Below, in pieces: positions 33,888 to 46,100 of a stretch of DNA of 64,000 bases. The stretch covers positions 17,816-81,815 of the forward strand of contig CAOQYA010000003.1 of the NCBI GenBank assembly GCA_948514155.1, written 5' to 3'. The stretch is from an uncultured Eubacteriales bacterium (GTDB lineage: Bacteria > Bacillota > Clostridia > Christensenellales > UBA1242). The position numbers and the translations under genes were made by a program. The stretch's first letter is position 1, and each line of letters opens with the position of its first letter. Under the pieces are notes generated by a model that did no database searches, was not told the origin of the DNA, and was given only the letters and a program-made list of their open reading frames with translations.

Positions 33888-34726
33888 TTTAAAATTTCCT
33901 TTAATGTTTTTTTAGTTGTCTTCATAACATCTTTTTCTTTCAACAAGTCTTCGTTTAGTCCAAAAGTTGGCTGATTTTTATCGGTTTCACCATTAAACAT
34001 CACAAAGCGCAAACGGCTTTGATATTCTTTTGCTTTTTGCATTGCATGACGACTTCCGCTATCTCCTTCGCCGTAGCGATAACTTGCTATCAATATAACC
34101 GCTTTCGAAAACATAGCTTGCAGACGGTCTCGTTCAACAAATCGCTTAACTGCTTCAAATCTATCTTTCGGCTCGCAAAAATACTCGCTGACAACAAGTC
34201 CGCCACTTGCAACTATTTTTTCTGCAAGTCGAACATTCTGGCCATGATATATATTTTGTAAAGTCGAGGGCAAAAATGCTATTGTTGGTCTTTGCTTGTT
34301 TACGACCACACAATGGGCAACTGTATCACAACCTATCGCCAACCCACTGACAATCACTTGGCCATTGTCAACCAAGAATTGCACAATTTTTTCTTCTCGT
34401 TCGATTATCTCTTTAGTTGGCTCTCTTACTCCAATCACAGCAACATTTTTTGAAATATCAGACAAGAGTTCTATATCTCCACGATAGGCAAAAAGAAATG
34501 GTTTTTCACTTAACTTAATGTTTCCAAATGTTTTAGGAAAATTGTCATCAAACGCGCAAATTAAGTCAAAATTTGCTGCTTCTAAAAGTTCTTGTTCTCC
34601 AAAAGTTTTAAGGCTAAGTGTTTCAAATACTTCTTTGTTTGAAAAATTCTTCCAAAAGTCCGCATTGGATTTTATTAGGCCTATCTTTTTCGCAACATAA
34701 ACTTTTAGTGCGATCTCTGAAAACAT
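33884..34726 (-). CDS. DprA/Smf-like SLOG-domain protein
   Basis: A 280-residue relative of DprA. A DprA-like N-terminal segment (FDDNFPKTFGNIKLSEKPFLFAYRG) leads into the Rossmann-like SLOG domain with VAVIGVREPT and VSGLAIGCDTVAHCVVV. Competence DprA loads RecA on single-stranded DNA, but here the later motif reads FVERDRLQAMFSKAVILIASYRYGEGDSGSRHAM instead of the usual FxxRNRxIAGLS. No C-terminal winged helix is evident, and no competence genes are nearby. Flanked by a PRTase and a HAD gene, it fits the SLOG/nucleotide-centred conflict-system pattern better than transformation. Confidence 0.85.
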   Translation of the reverse strand: MFSEIALKVYVAKKIGLIKSNADFWKNFSNKEVFETLSLKTFGEQELLEAANFDLICAFDDNFPKTFGNIKLSEKPFLFAYRGDIELLSDISKNVAVIGVREPTKEIIEREEKIVQFLVDNGQVIVSGLAIGCDTVAHCVVVNKQRPTIAFLPSTLQNIYHGQNVRLAEKIVASGGLVVSEYFCEPKDRFEAVKRFVERDRLQAMFSKAVILIASYRYGEGDSGSRHAMQKAKEYQSRLRFVMFNGETDKNQPTFGLNEDLLKEKDVMKTTKKTLKEILK

Positions 34727-34727
34727 T

Positions 34728-35333
34728 CTAACTCCTTGTTTTTGCTATCACATACATTATACAACTTTTTGCTCCTAAATCAAAGAGTGTCTGTAAACAA
34801 TCTTCACAAACATTCACATCTTTAGTGTATATATCGTCAACCAAGATTAAATTCTTACCATTTATGGCCGCTTCATCAAATACGCAAGTGTCTTTTGTTA
34901 TACCTTTATATGGGTCGCTTCCCGTGTTATTCTCAAGCCTCCAATTATGGGTTGTTTTTGTGTTTTTCACCCGTTTGATTGCATCTGTGCCATTCTTCAA
35001 CCTAAGAGTATCTGCCACACTAGAAATTGCTTTTTTAAACATCAATTGACTTTGAGAATAACTTTTTTCAGATTTCGATCTTGGAATAACACAAACAACA
35101 GCATCCTGAAAACATTTTTCTGCAATAATCTTTCGTATATCGAAAGACGCACAATCACAGACTTTGATAAAATCTTCAACTAAATCAGTTTCCTTATACT
35201 GCTTTGTCATATTTTTCAAATGATTAACGAAGTCTGGATTTCCTTCCTTTTGATATCCAACATAATCTTGGTGATAATAGCAAACAACATCTCTATCCAA
35301 ATACTTATTCTTACATATAGTAAACTTTTTCAT
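34728..35333 (-). CDS. Phosphoribosyltransferase-fold protein (ComF-like)
   Basis: About 201 residues. The PRPP-binding loop LILVDDIYTKDVN near residue 170 has the hydrophobic-Asp-Asp-...-Thr signature of type I phosphoribosyltransferases. An upstream IPRSKSEKSYS region may supply the pyrophosphate loop. Two cysteines (CDCAS) do not form a clear zinc ribbon. ATG 35333 is chosen for the GGGGGGAG just upstream; a longer in-frame extension to 35375 has no ribosome site. It is first in the operon: the DprA-like gene starts 2 bases later with AAGGAG before it. The role is unknown; context suggests nucleotide modification in a defence or stress response. Confidence 0.82.
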   Translation of the reverse strand: MKKFTICKNKYLDRDVVCYYHQDYVGYQKEGNPDFVNHLKNMTKQYKETDLVEDFIKVCDCASFDIRKIIAEKCFQDAVVCVIPRSKSEKSYSQSQLMFKKAISSVADTLRLKNGTDAIKRVKNTKTTHNWRLENNTGSDPYKGITKDTCVFDEAAINGKNLILVDDIYTKDVNVCEDCLQTLFDLGAKSCIMYVIAKTRS

Positions 35334-35375
35334 TTCTCCCCCCAATTGGCTATCACTATAGTTTAAAGTTTCCAA

Positions 35376-35660
35376 AATACTCTTTGACCTTAAACTTTAT
35401 CCAGCCACATAGTTAGAAAATAACACTATATGCACTCACATTTCAAGGCAAGGTGCCAGAAAAAACTCGCTAAAACAATTATTTAGGACGCTGCTGACGG
35501 GAAACCACATCCATGACGGCGTCACCCGGGCGCCCACGTTTCACTCTGCCCGCTATTCTTAGAATTTTAACTTCGGACGGCGGGACCCCAAAAAACATCT
35601 CATTTTTTGGGCTAAGTCGCGGCAAAATCGCCAGCGGAGCGCGATTTTCGTTTGGTCGCT
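35376..35660. other. Intergenic region with a tRNA-Thr 3' fragment
   Basis: No coding gene seen. Bases 35490-35503 exactly repeat 14 bases of the 3' end of tRNA-Thr (35744-35757), in the same orientation. The stretch 35500-35640 is GC-rich and hairpin-prone (GACGGCGTCACC, CAAAAAACATCTCATTTTTTGG) but matches no RNA family I recognise; RNase P, SRP and 6S hallmarks are absent. The PRTase promoter is not clear: TATAGT at about 35356-35361 lacks a good -35. Confidence 0.5.
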
Positions 35661-35703
35661 AAATAAAAAAAACAAGCGTCAACGCGATACGTTTTGACGC
35701 TTG
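35661..35703 (-). terminator. Terminator of tRNA-Thr
   Basis: Perfect 10-bp stem CAAGCGTCAA/TTGACGCTTG (35673-35682 and 35694-35703), followed on the minus strand by U8. It lies 36 bases after the tRNA 3' end. Confidence 0.85.
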
Positions 35704-35739
35704 CCGGCAAAACTGAGCCAAAAGCGCAGTTTTTTCATT

Positions 35740-35815
35740 TGGAGCTGCTGACGGGAATCGGACCCGTGACCTCCGCCTTACCAAGGCGACGCTCTACCGA
35801 CTGAGCCACAGCAGC
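35740..35815 (-). tRNA. tRNA-Thr(GGT)
   Basis: A complete 76-base cloverleaf. The acceptor GCTGCTG/CAGCAGC pairs perfectly, the anticodon loop TTGGTAA gives GGT (Thr), the T-arm reads ACGGGTCCGATTCCCGT, and 3' CCA is encoded. The nearest promoter (36021-36050) is about 200 bases upstream, with a partial tRNA 5' copy in between. Confidence 0.95.
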
Positions 35816-35998
35816 ATATACATCTTCTATTGTTCTTTCATATCCATTGCCCCAACCTTTTATTTCAGTCGGTAGAGCAAGCACTTCCCGGTCGCAATTA
35901 TAAATTGCTCCCCGCTTGTCGCTCACAAGTTCGCTGGCTAACGATTTGCGCACCGGCAAATCGTCTTAACGCGCCGCGCCAACTGAGCCACAGCAGCA
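35816..35998. repeat. tRNA fragment cluster upstream of tRNA-Thr
   Basis: Bases 35982-35998 directly repeat the first 17 bases of the tRNA-Thr region (35800-35816), 182 bases away. Bases 35865-35878 are an inverted copy of its D-arm (35791-35804). Between them lie hairpins such as ACGATTTGC/GCAAATCGT. No intact second tRNA could be folded. It looks like a duplication or recombination scar at a tRNA integration hotspot. Confidence 0.6.
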
Positions 35999-36020
35999 CG
36001 AACATTTTTAATGCTTTTAT

Positions 36021-36050
36021 ATAATAGCAAATATGCCGGCTCGTTGTCAA
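36021..36050 (-). promoter_or_regulatory. Promoter reading toward tRNA-Thr
   Basis: -35 TTGACA (36045-36050), 18-base spacer, -10 TATTAT (36021-36026). It lies just upstream of the partial tRNA copy. Confidence 0.6.
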
Positions 36051-36112
36051 TTGATAATCAAAAATATTTTTTGCCAGCATAAAACCAAATCTGTGCTCAT
36101 AACTATTTATAT

Positions 36113-36790
36113 ATGAATATTGCACTTGTTGGGGCCTGTGGACGGCTGGGAAGCGAAGTTAAAAAGATGTTGGAGAAAAAGCACAACGTTATCTCTATCG
36201 ATATCTCACAAAAAAATTTTACCTCTCTTGAAGAACTGCCCCTTCTTCCCGAAGTTATTATAGACACTTCAAACGCTGCGCAATCTGTGCAAAGCGGACA
36301 GTTTGCTTATCTAAACAATATTCCTATTGTTATCGCATGCACCGGCCATGATAGTTGTCAACTTGGCGAAATAAACATTTTTGCTAAAGGCGTGCCTGTT
36401 TTTCTTGCCTACAACATGGCTTTCGGTGTGCAAGTTTTTAAAGAGGCGACAAAATTTATTGCCGAGCGTTTCGACGCTGACATTCACATTCATGAAGTGC
36501 ACCACAGAAACAAACTCGATGCGCCTAGCGGCACAGCTAAGGAACTTGAAAACATTTTATCGCATCTTGGCAAGCGATATTGCACAACATCGGCACGCGG
36601 AGGCACAGTTATTGGCGAGCACGAAATCTCTTTTTATGGAAATGGCGAAACGATAACTCTCACCCACACCGCCCAATCACGAGAGGCTTTTGCAAATGGC
36701 ATAATAAAAGCGGCGGAATTTATCTCGTCGCAACCCGCCGGCCTTTACAACATGAAAGACCTAACGGCCTCTCACTCTTTAAGCATTTAA
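36113..36790 (+). CDS. dapB: 4-hydroxy-tetrahydrodipicolinate reductase
   Basis: Reduces hydroxy-tetrahydrodipicolinate with NAD(P)H in lysine and diaminopimelate synthesis, which also supplies spore dipicolinate. The 225-residue product has the nucleotide-binding GACGRLG (7-13), the catalytic EVHHRNKLDAPSGTA (His130-His131, Lys134), and GGTVIGEHEISF. It is shorter than the usual 240-270 residues but all key motifs are present. No Shine-Dalgarno precedes ATG 36113 and no clear promoter is seen. It stands apart from other dap genes. Its 3' end overlaps the convergent LysR gene by 12 bases. Confidence 0.92.
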   Translation: MNIALVGACGRLGSEVKKMLEKKHNVISIDISQKNFTSLEELPLLPEVIIDTSNAAQSVQSGQFAYLNNIPIVIACTGHDSCQLGEINIFAKGVPVFLAYNMAFGVQVFKEATKFIAERFDADIHIHEVHHRNKLDAPSGTAKELENILSHLGKRYCTTSARGGTVIGEHEISFYGNGETITLTHTAQSREAFANGIIKAAEFISSQPAGLYNMKDLTASHSLSI

Positions 36791-37639
36791 ACTAATGAGC
36801 ATCTTCAAAAATTCTTTCGCCGCGCGCGTCAGATTTTTTTCGTTATAATACACGCCATATTCAATTGCAGGGAACTGATAATCGTCGAACACGACTTCCA
36901 GTTCCTTATTTTTTATTTCGTCCTCCGCTAAAAAACTTGGCAAGATGCCCACGCCGACGCCCGACTTACAAAGCGCTGTGATAATGTTATATCCGGTGCC
37001 CCTAATAACAGGAACATCCGTCAAACCTCTCTTTTCGATAAATTCAGCAAAAAGTTTGTTAGAATATGAGCCTAACCCTGTCGTGATAAAACGCAAGTCG
37101 TTGTTCGCAAATTCCGGGCGAGGACTTTTTACTAGAACATATTTTTCGTTATACAATTTCTTAAATTCAAAGCCCTCTATATCACTATTAAACTGCGTAA
37201 TTAAAAGGTCAATTTCGCCTCGCCTTAACTTTTCAATCGAACGAGACTGCACATCGTCAGTTTGAACTATGGAAACATCCGGATAAGCGCTGACAAACTC
37301 TTCAATAGTGCCCACAAGCACTTTTTTTCCTATGCTCACCCCGCAGGAGATTATCACTTTTCCCCTTGTTAGCCCATTATATTCCTTTAGCGTCTTTTCG
37401 ACGCTTTCAAAGGTCACAATTGCACTTTCAACTTTTTCAAAAATCTCCTCTCCTATGCGAGTTAGTTGAACACCCTTTTTATTTCTGATAAACAGCGTCG
37501 CATCGATGTCAGTCTCGAGTTTTTTAATAGTTTGAGTGACTGCCGGCTGCGAAATAAACAATTTTTCAGCCGCTTTAGTGATATTTTTCGCCTTTGCAAC
37601 CTCATAAAATATTTTGAGTGCTTCCAAATTGAGTTCCAT
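36779..37639 (-). CDS. LysR family transcriptional regulator
   Basis: A 286-residue LysR-type regulator. The N-terminal winged helix (about 1-60) reads LKIFYEVAKAKNITKAAEKLFISQPAVTQTIKKLE, and a substrate-binding-like effector domain follows (about 90-286). ATG 37639 has GAGG upstream. It is divergent from the HD-hydrolase gene with 93 A/T-rich bases between, so it may regulate that gene and itself; it overlaps the end of dapB. The effector is unknown. Confidence 0.93.
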   Translation of the reverse strand: MELNLEALKIFYEVAKAKNITKAAEKLFISQPAVTQTIKKLETDIDATLFIRNKKGVQLTRIGEEIFEKVESAIVTFESVEKTLKEYNGLTRGKVIISCGVSIGKKVLVGTIEEFVSAYPDVSIVQTDDVQSRSIEKLRRGEIDLLITQFNSDIEGFEFKKLYNEKYVLVKSPRPEFANNDLRFITTGLGSYSNKLFAEFIEKRGLTDVPVIRGTGYNIITALCKSGVGVGILPSFLAEDEIKNKELEVVFDDYQFPAIEYGVYYNEKNLTRAAKEFLKMLISLNA

Positions 37640-37679
37640 ATTATAACCTCTTCTTATTGATAATATAATTTTTATATAT

Positions 37680-37708
37680 TTTACTTATATCATATTTTGC
37701 TTTATAAT
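37680..37708 (+). promoter_or_regulatory. Promoter of the HD-hydrolase gene
   Basis: -35 TTTACT (37680-37685), 17-base spacer, -10 TATAAT (37703-37708), then AAAAGGAGGTGG before ATG 37733. Confidence 0.7.
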
Positions 37709-37732
37709 GCAAGTGTAAAAAGGAGGTGGAAT

Positions 37733-38521
37733 ATGAAATATATTCAAAAAAATCAAAATAAAGAGGAGAATTTGGTTATAACGCCAAAATTCAACGAGGC
37801 TTTTGCCTTTGCTGTGCAAAAACATGGCTCACAGGTGAGAAAGAGCACCACAATTCCATACATCGTGCACTTGTATGAAGTTGTGCAAATCTTGAAAGCA
37901 GAGCACGCGCCCGAGGATGTGCTGATCGCCGGCATTTTACATGACACAGTGGAAGACACAAACACCACGCTCGACGAAATTGCAGAACTTTTCGGAGAGG
38001 AAATTGCAGAGATTATCGCTGTGGAGAGCGAAGTCAAATCTCTTCCCTACATCCAACGAAAGGCTCTTCATATGGCAGAAGTTGCAGCGTCATCGCGCAA
38101 AGCAAAAATGGTCAACTGCGCAGACAAACTTTCCAATCTTCGCAGCATCTATCTTGACGGGCTCTATGACAAAAACATATGGAATAGATTTAATGGTTCA
38201 AAAGAGGAAATTCAGTGGTATTATTGCACAGCACTCGAAGCACTTTCAGCCCTTAAAAATACAGAAATGTATAAAGAGTTGAAGGGTTACTACAACACAC
38301 TTTTCAATAACGAAAAAGTTGTGACGGTGGGAGACAAAATCATTCATTCGTGCACAGATTGTCCACAAATGAAAAGAGAACTTAATCCCGACCCGAACGA
38401 CTGGTTCAACGATGATGATATGGCTTACACCTGCACTTTTACAGGCAGAGTGTTGTCTGAATGCAATCGCCCATATGAAAAACAGCCAATCCCTGACGAC
38501 TGCCCTCGCCTTGGAAGATAA
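37733..38521 (+). CDS. SpoT/Mesh1-like HD-domain phosphohydrolase
   Basis: The 262-residue product has the HD hydrolase residues of the RelA/SpoT/Mesh1 group: His31, His46, His70-Asp71 in GILHDTVEDT, and Asp131 in NCADKLSNLRSIY. Such stand-alone enzymes hydrolyse (p)ppGpp or related nucleotides, so this may be a small alarmone hydrolase; the substrate is not proven. There is no synthetase domain. The C-terminal ~60 residues are unusual, with four cysteines (CTDCP, TCTF, SECN, DDCP) that could bind metal. ATG 37733 follows a strong ribosome site. Confidence 0.85.
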   Translation: MKYIQKNQNKEENLVITPKFNEAFAFAVQKHGSQVRKSTTIPYIVHLYEVVQILKAEHAPEDVLIAGILHDTVEDTNTTLDEIAELFGEEIAEIIAVESEVKSLPYIQRKALHMAEVAASSRKAKMVNCADKLSNLRSIYLDGLYDKNIWNRFNGSKEEIQWYYCTALEALSALKNTEMYKELKGYYNTLFNNEKVVTVGDKIIHSCTDCPQMKRELNPDPNDWFNDDDMAYTCTFTGRVLSECNRPYEKQPIPDDCPRLGR

Positions 38522-38562
38522 TAAACTGTCTCTCAATCGTTCAATAGTTCGTTGTCAAAAAC

Positions 38563-38590
38563 AAAAAAGAGTGCAAGTGCACTCTTTTTT
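38563..38590. terminator. Bidirectional terminator
   Basis: GAGTGCA/TGCACTC stem (38569-38575 and 38578-38584) flanked by A6 and T6. It serves the HD-hydrolase gene and the minus-strand gene ending at 38589. Confidence 0.88.
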
Positions 38591-39455
38591 AACGAGACAT
38601 GGGCCTATTCCATCTGGCATTAAATTTTGCAATTTGAGAATTTTCCTTTGGTGAATATGGCTCTTCAAATACATCTTCAACTTTCTTATCGGATAATTGC
38701 ATAAAACGCGTAGGTTTCAAATCTGAAAAATAACTTCGTCTGTTTTTTGGAATTAAGCTAGAATAGAACTTGTCATTATGTTTATACATCAGGCAATCGC
38801 CTTCCACCTTTATTCCTAGTTCATTATTCGGGCCAAAAATCTCATAATATAAGCCCAACATTTGCCAGCGGCCTTCAACGTTCGTATCAAAACCATATTT
38901 GCGTACAAAAAAAGTGTAGTATTCTTTTAACATGTAAATGCCTTTATTTAGCACTTTACGAGGATAAACAAGTTCTCCATTAATATATGTAGGTGCAAAA
39001 TATCTCTGCAGAACAAGTGACTCGTCAGTATATTCGTTTGCCTCTTTTATTTCATCTTCGAGCAACTTTTTATTATCACAGTTCATATAGTATTCTTCTA
39101 TTATTGTCCTATGCTTAAACTTAGAGTTTTCACATGCCCCGCTGTTCAAGTATCCGTCCTGCTTATTTAAATTTCTAATCAACATATATTCAGCCATATC
39201 AATTTCCTGCATAAAAAGCACAAACTGCGGGTTAGCATTTTTGACGCGGGGATAGTTTCTTATAACTTCTACGGCAGCTTCTCTATCTCTAGCACGAAGC
39301 GTAAACAAAATAGGGATAAATCGACCTTTGCCACAATGTCCACATTTTGCAACTATGGCATAGCATTTGTCACCTTGTCCGAATTCGGCAACTCTAGTAG
39401 ATGTAAAGGTTTTTGTATCAATTAACTCTTCATTTACTCGTATTTTTCTTTTCAT
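38589..39455 (-). CDS. Protein of unknown function with a CGHC motif
   Basis: Not recognised. About 288 residues, soluble by composition. The N-terminal region contains AIVAKCGHCGKGRFIPILF, a single CxxC resembling half a zinc ribbon or a redox pair, followed by RARDREAAVEVI. Aromatic-rich stretches follow (EYYTFFVRKYGF, LGLYYEIFG). ATG 39455 is chosen because it is 6 bases after a consensus -10 box; no Shine-Dalgarno exists. The gene is more A/T-rich than rpoC next to it and looks accessory. It is transcribed alone. Confidence 0.72.
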   Translation of the reverse strand: MKRKIRVNEELIDTKTFTSTRVAEFGQGDKCYAIVAKCGHCGKGRFIPILFTLRARDREAAVEVIRNYPRVKNANPQFVLFMQEIDMAEYMLIRNLNKQDGYLNSGACENSKFKHRTIIEEYYMNCDNKKLLEDEIKEANEYTDESLVLQRYFAPTYINGELVYPRKVLNKGIYMLKEYYTFFVRKYGFDTNVEGRWQMLGLYYEIFGPNNELGIKVEGDCLMYKHNDKFYSSLIPKNRRSYFSDLKPTRFMQLSDKKVEDVFEEPYSPKENSQIAKFNARWNRPMSR

Positions 39456-39461
39456 AAAGAA

Positions 39462-39490
39462 ATTATACACTTTTCAAGCCAAAAAGTCAA
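39462..39490 (-). promoter_or_regulatory. Consensus promoter with leaderless spacing
   Basis: -35 TTGACT (39485-39490), 17-base spacer, -10 TATAAT (39462-39467), then TTCTTT and ATG 39455. This is the clearest leaderless arrangement in the window. Confidence 0.8.
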
Positions 39491-39518
39491 TACACCATTT
39501 TTAAGTTGTCCTACGCGC

Positions 39519-39551
39519 ATAAAAAAACACCGCGATTGCGGTGTTTTTGTT
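39519..39551 (-). terminator. rpoC terminator
   Basis: ACACCGC/GCGGTGT stem (39527-39533 and 39538-39544), followed on the minus strand by U7. Confidence 0.88.
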
Positions 39552-39552
39552 T

Positions 39553-43077
<3,525 letters not shown>

Positions 43078-43168
43078 AACTTTCTCCCTTTTACTCTGTC
43101 TAAGTGTTAAAATTAACTAATTTTTAATGTTTTTTTGATAAATTTACTTAAATTTTTGATAATTTAGA

Positions 43169-46100
43169 TTATTCGTCGTCAAAATCTCCGAAGTCGTCGA
43201 AGAGGTCTGCAGTGTCGATTGCTGAAGACGATGTTTCTTCTTCAAATGACTCTTTCACTTCGTCAACCTCTTCAGGTTTAGTTGCCTCTTGTGCAAGAAG
43301 TTCGTCAAAGTCAAGAGAAATTTCGTCAAAATCATGCTCAGCTTCAATTGGAGTGATGTGCTGGTCTTGCTCATCCATTGAAAGCTCGTTGATTGAAATC
43401 TCTTCGTTAGAGTCTGTGAGAATTTTGATATCGAGGCCAAGCGACTGCAATTCTTTAACAAGCACTTTGAAAGACTCCGGAATTCCAGGCTCTGCGATAG
43501 GCTGTCCTTTGATGATAGACTCATAAGTTTTTGTTCTTCCGGTCACATCGTCAGACTTAATGGTCAGCATTTCCTGAAGAACATGGCTTGCGCCGTATGC
43601 TTCCAGCGCCCAAACTTCCATTTCACCGAATCTCTGTCCACCGAACAGCGATTTTCCGCCAAGCGGCTGTTGTGTGATAAGTGAGTATGAGCCGATTGAA
43701 CGAGCGTGGATTTTAGAGTCGACCATGTGCTCGAGTTTGAGCATATATTTATATCCAACTGTTGAAAGGTTGTCGAATGGCTCGCCTGTGCGGCCGTCAT
43801 AGAGTTGAACCTTTCCGTTTGCCGGGAAGTTGTTGCTTACAAGAAGTTCTTGAATTTGATTTACATCAGCGCCGTCGAAAGTTGGGGTTGCAATCTTCCA
43901 GCCAAGCGAGCCGGCAACAAGTCCAAGGTGGGTTTCAAGGATTTGGCCGATGTTCATTCTGGAGGTAACTCCAAGTGGGTTGAGGAGGATATCCAGAGGT
44001 CTGCCGTTTGCCATATAAGGCATATCGTTTTCAGGCATGATGATTGAAACAACACCCTTGTTTCCGTAACGTCCGGCCATTTTATCTCCGACAGAGAGTT
44101 TACGCTTTTGAGCGATTGTCACTCTAACCATCATGTTAACGCCGGCGTCGAGTTCGTCTTTGTTCTTCTTCGAGAATACTTGAACATCAACAACAACACC
44201 TTCTTTTCCGTGTTTAACACGAAGAGAAGTGTCTCTCACTTCCCTAGCCTTATCTCCGAAGATTGCACGAAGCAGTCTCTCTTCCGGAGTAAGTTCGGTT
44301 TCGCCCTTAGGCGTAACTTTTCCAACAAGAATATCGCCGGAGCGAACTTCAGCGCCCACACGAATAATTCCGTTCTCGTCGAGGTTTTTGAGCGCTTCCT
44401 CGCCAAGGTTTGGAATGTCTCTTGTAATCACTTCGTCGCCAAGTTTGGTGTTTCGACAGTAAACTTCCTCTTCTTTAAGGATAATTGTTGTGTAAACATC
44501 CTCTTTAACGAGGCGTTCATTGATAAGAATAGCGTCTTCGAAGTTATATCCTTGCCAGTTAACATATCCGACAAGCACATTCTTTCCAAGAGCGAGTTCT
44601 CCGTTATTGCAGCCATAGCCGTCATAAATAACATCGCCCTCTTTAACTTTTTCGCCCTTCTTAACGCAAGGTTTTTGATTGTTACATGTTTCCGAGTTAG
44701 TTTTTTCAAACTTTGTAAGAGCATAAATGTCTTCGTCGCCCTTCTCGGTTAAAATTCTGATTTCGTCCGAACTTACATATGAAACTGTTCCGGCGCGTCT
44801 TGCAAGACCAAGCGCTCCGCTGTCTCTTGCCGCGCGGTGCTCCATTCCCGTTCCAACGATTGGAGACTCTGGTCTAAGCACAGGCACAGCCTGTCTTTGC
44901 ATGTTGGCACCCATAAGCACACGGTTAACTTCGTTCGAGTTAATGAACGGAATAAGCGCCGAAGCCACAGAAATAAACTGACGAGGCGAAACATCAACAT
45001 AGTCGATTTGGCTTGCTGGCACTTCACCCATGGTCGCGCCGTGACGAGCCATAACACGCTTGTTCACAAATCTGCCCTCTTCGTCGAGAGGCTCTGTTGC
45101 TTGTGCAATGAATGCCTTGTCTTCGATATCGGCCATTTTGTATTCGTAGTTCTTTGAAACTATGCCGGTTGCTTTATCAACTGGGCGATATGGTGTTTCA
45201 AGGAAGCCATATTCGTTAACTTTAACATAGGTTGCAAGCGTGTCGATAAGACCAATGCTCTGTCCTTCAGGTGTTTCGATTGCGCAAATTCTGCCATAGT
45301 GTGTGTAGTGAATATCACGAATGCCAACATCGGCACGCTCCTTCTTAACACCACCAGGGCCGACAGCCGAAATACGCCTCTTCTGCGAAAGTCCAGAAAG
45401 TGGGTTGTTCTGGTCCATAAGCTGAGACAATTGCGACTGAGCAACAAAGTCTTTAAGAGCCTTGTTGATAGGTTTTGGGTTAATAATCTGAGCAGGAGTA
45501 ACTTCGCTAAGTTCTTTTCCCTGCAAAGACTCTTTAATGTTTGTTGAAAGTTTCTGAACGCCCGAGCGGAATGCTTTTCCAAGAAGTTCGCCAACTGTTG
45601 CAAGGCGTTTGTTTGAAAGGTGGTCAACTTTATCTGTTGAGCCAATTCCTTCAAGCACATCAAGATAAACACTGATTGTTGCAAGCATGTCGTCCATTGT
45701 AAGAGTTGTAACGATAAGATTTTTCGCGTTTTCTTTGATTGCTTCAAGACGCTTTTCTTTGGTCTTGTTTTCTTTCAAAATCTGTTGAAGAGTTGGATAG
45801 TAAACTTCTTCTGTGATGCCAAGCGCTTTTTCGTCGCAAGGAAGAACAGCCGAAAGTCTAACCCTGTTATTTCCTCTCATGAGATGCTTTTTGCCGTTAA
45901 CTTGCACCCAAACTTCGTTGATGCCCGCATCTTGAACTTTTCTTGCGCTCTCTTCGGTGAAGATTTCGCCTGCCTTAACAAGAATTTCGTCCTTAACAGC
46001 GATGTTGTCACAACTAATCAGGCCCGGAAGTCTGTTTGCAAGAGCAAGACGGTGATTGAACTTAAATCTTCCAACCGGTGCAAGATTGTAGTAAGCGTCC

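Noticed and set aside
33884..34726. Competence gene dprA
   Set aside because: The DprA-like domain is real, but the FxxRNR-type motif is altered, the winged-helix tail is not evident, and the neighbours are a PRTase and a HAD protein. It is called DprA-like rather than dprA.
35490..35640. Possible RNase P, SRP or 6S RNA
   Set aside because: None of the conserved cores (for example GAGGAAAGTCC-type, GGTCAGG/GGAAGC, or a 6S central bubble) could be found on either strand.
35735..35959. Minus-strand open frame containing AVAQSVERRLGKAEVTG
   Set aside because: That phrase is the translation of the tRNA-Thr gene itself; such spurious proteins over tRNAs are common. The upstream part covers the tRNA fragment cluster and has no ribosome site.
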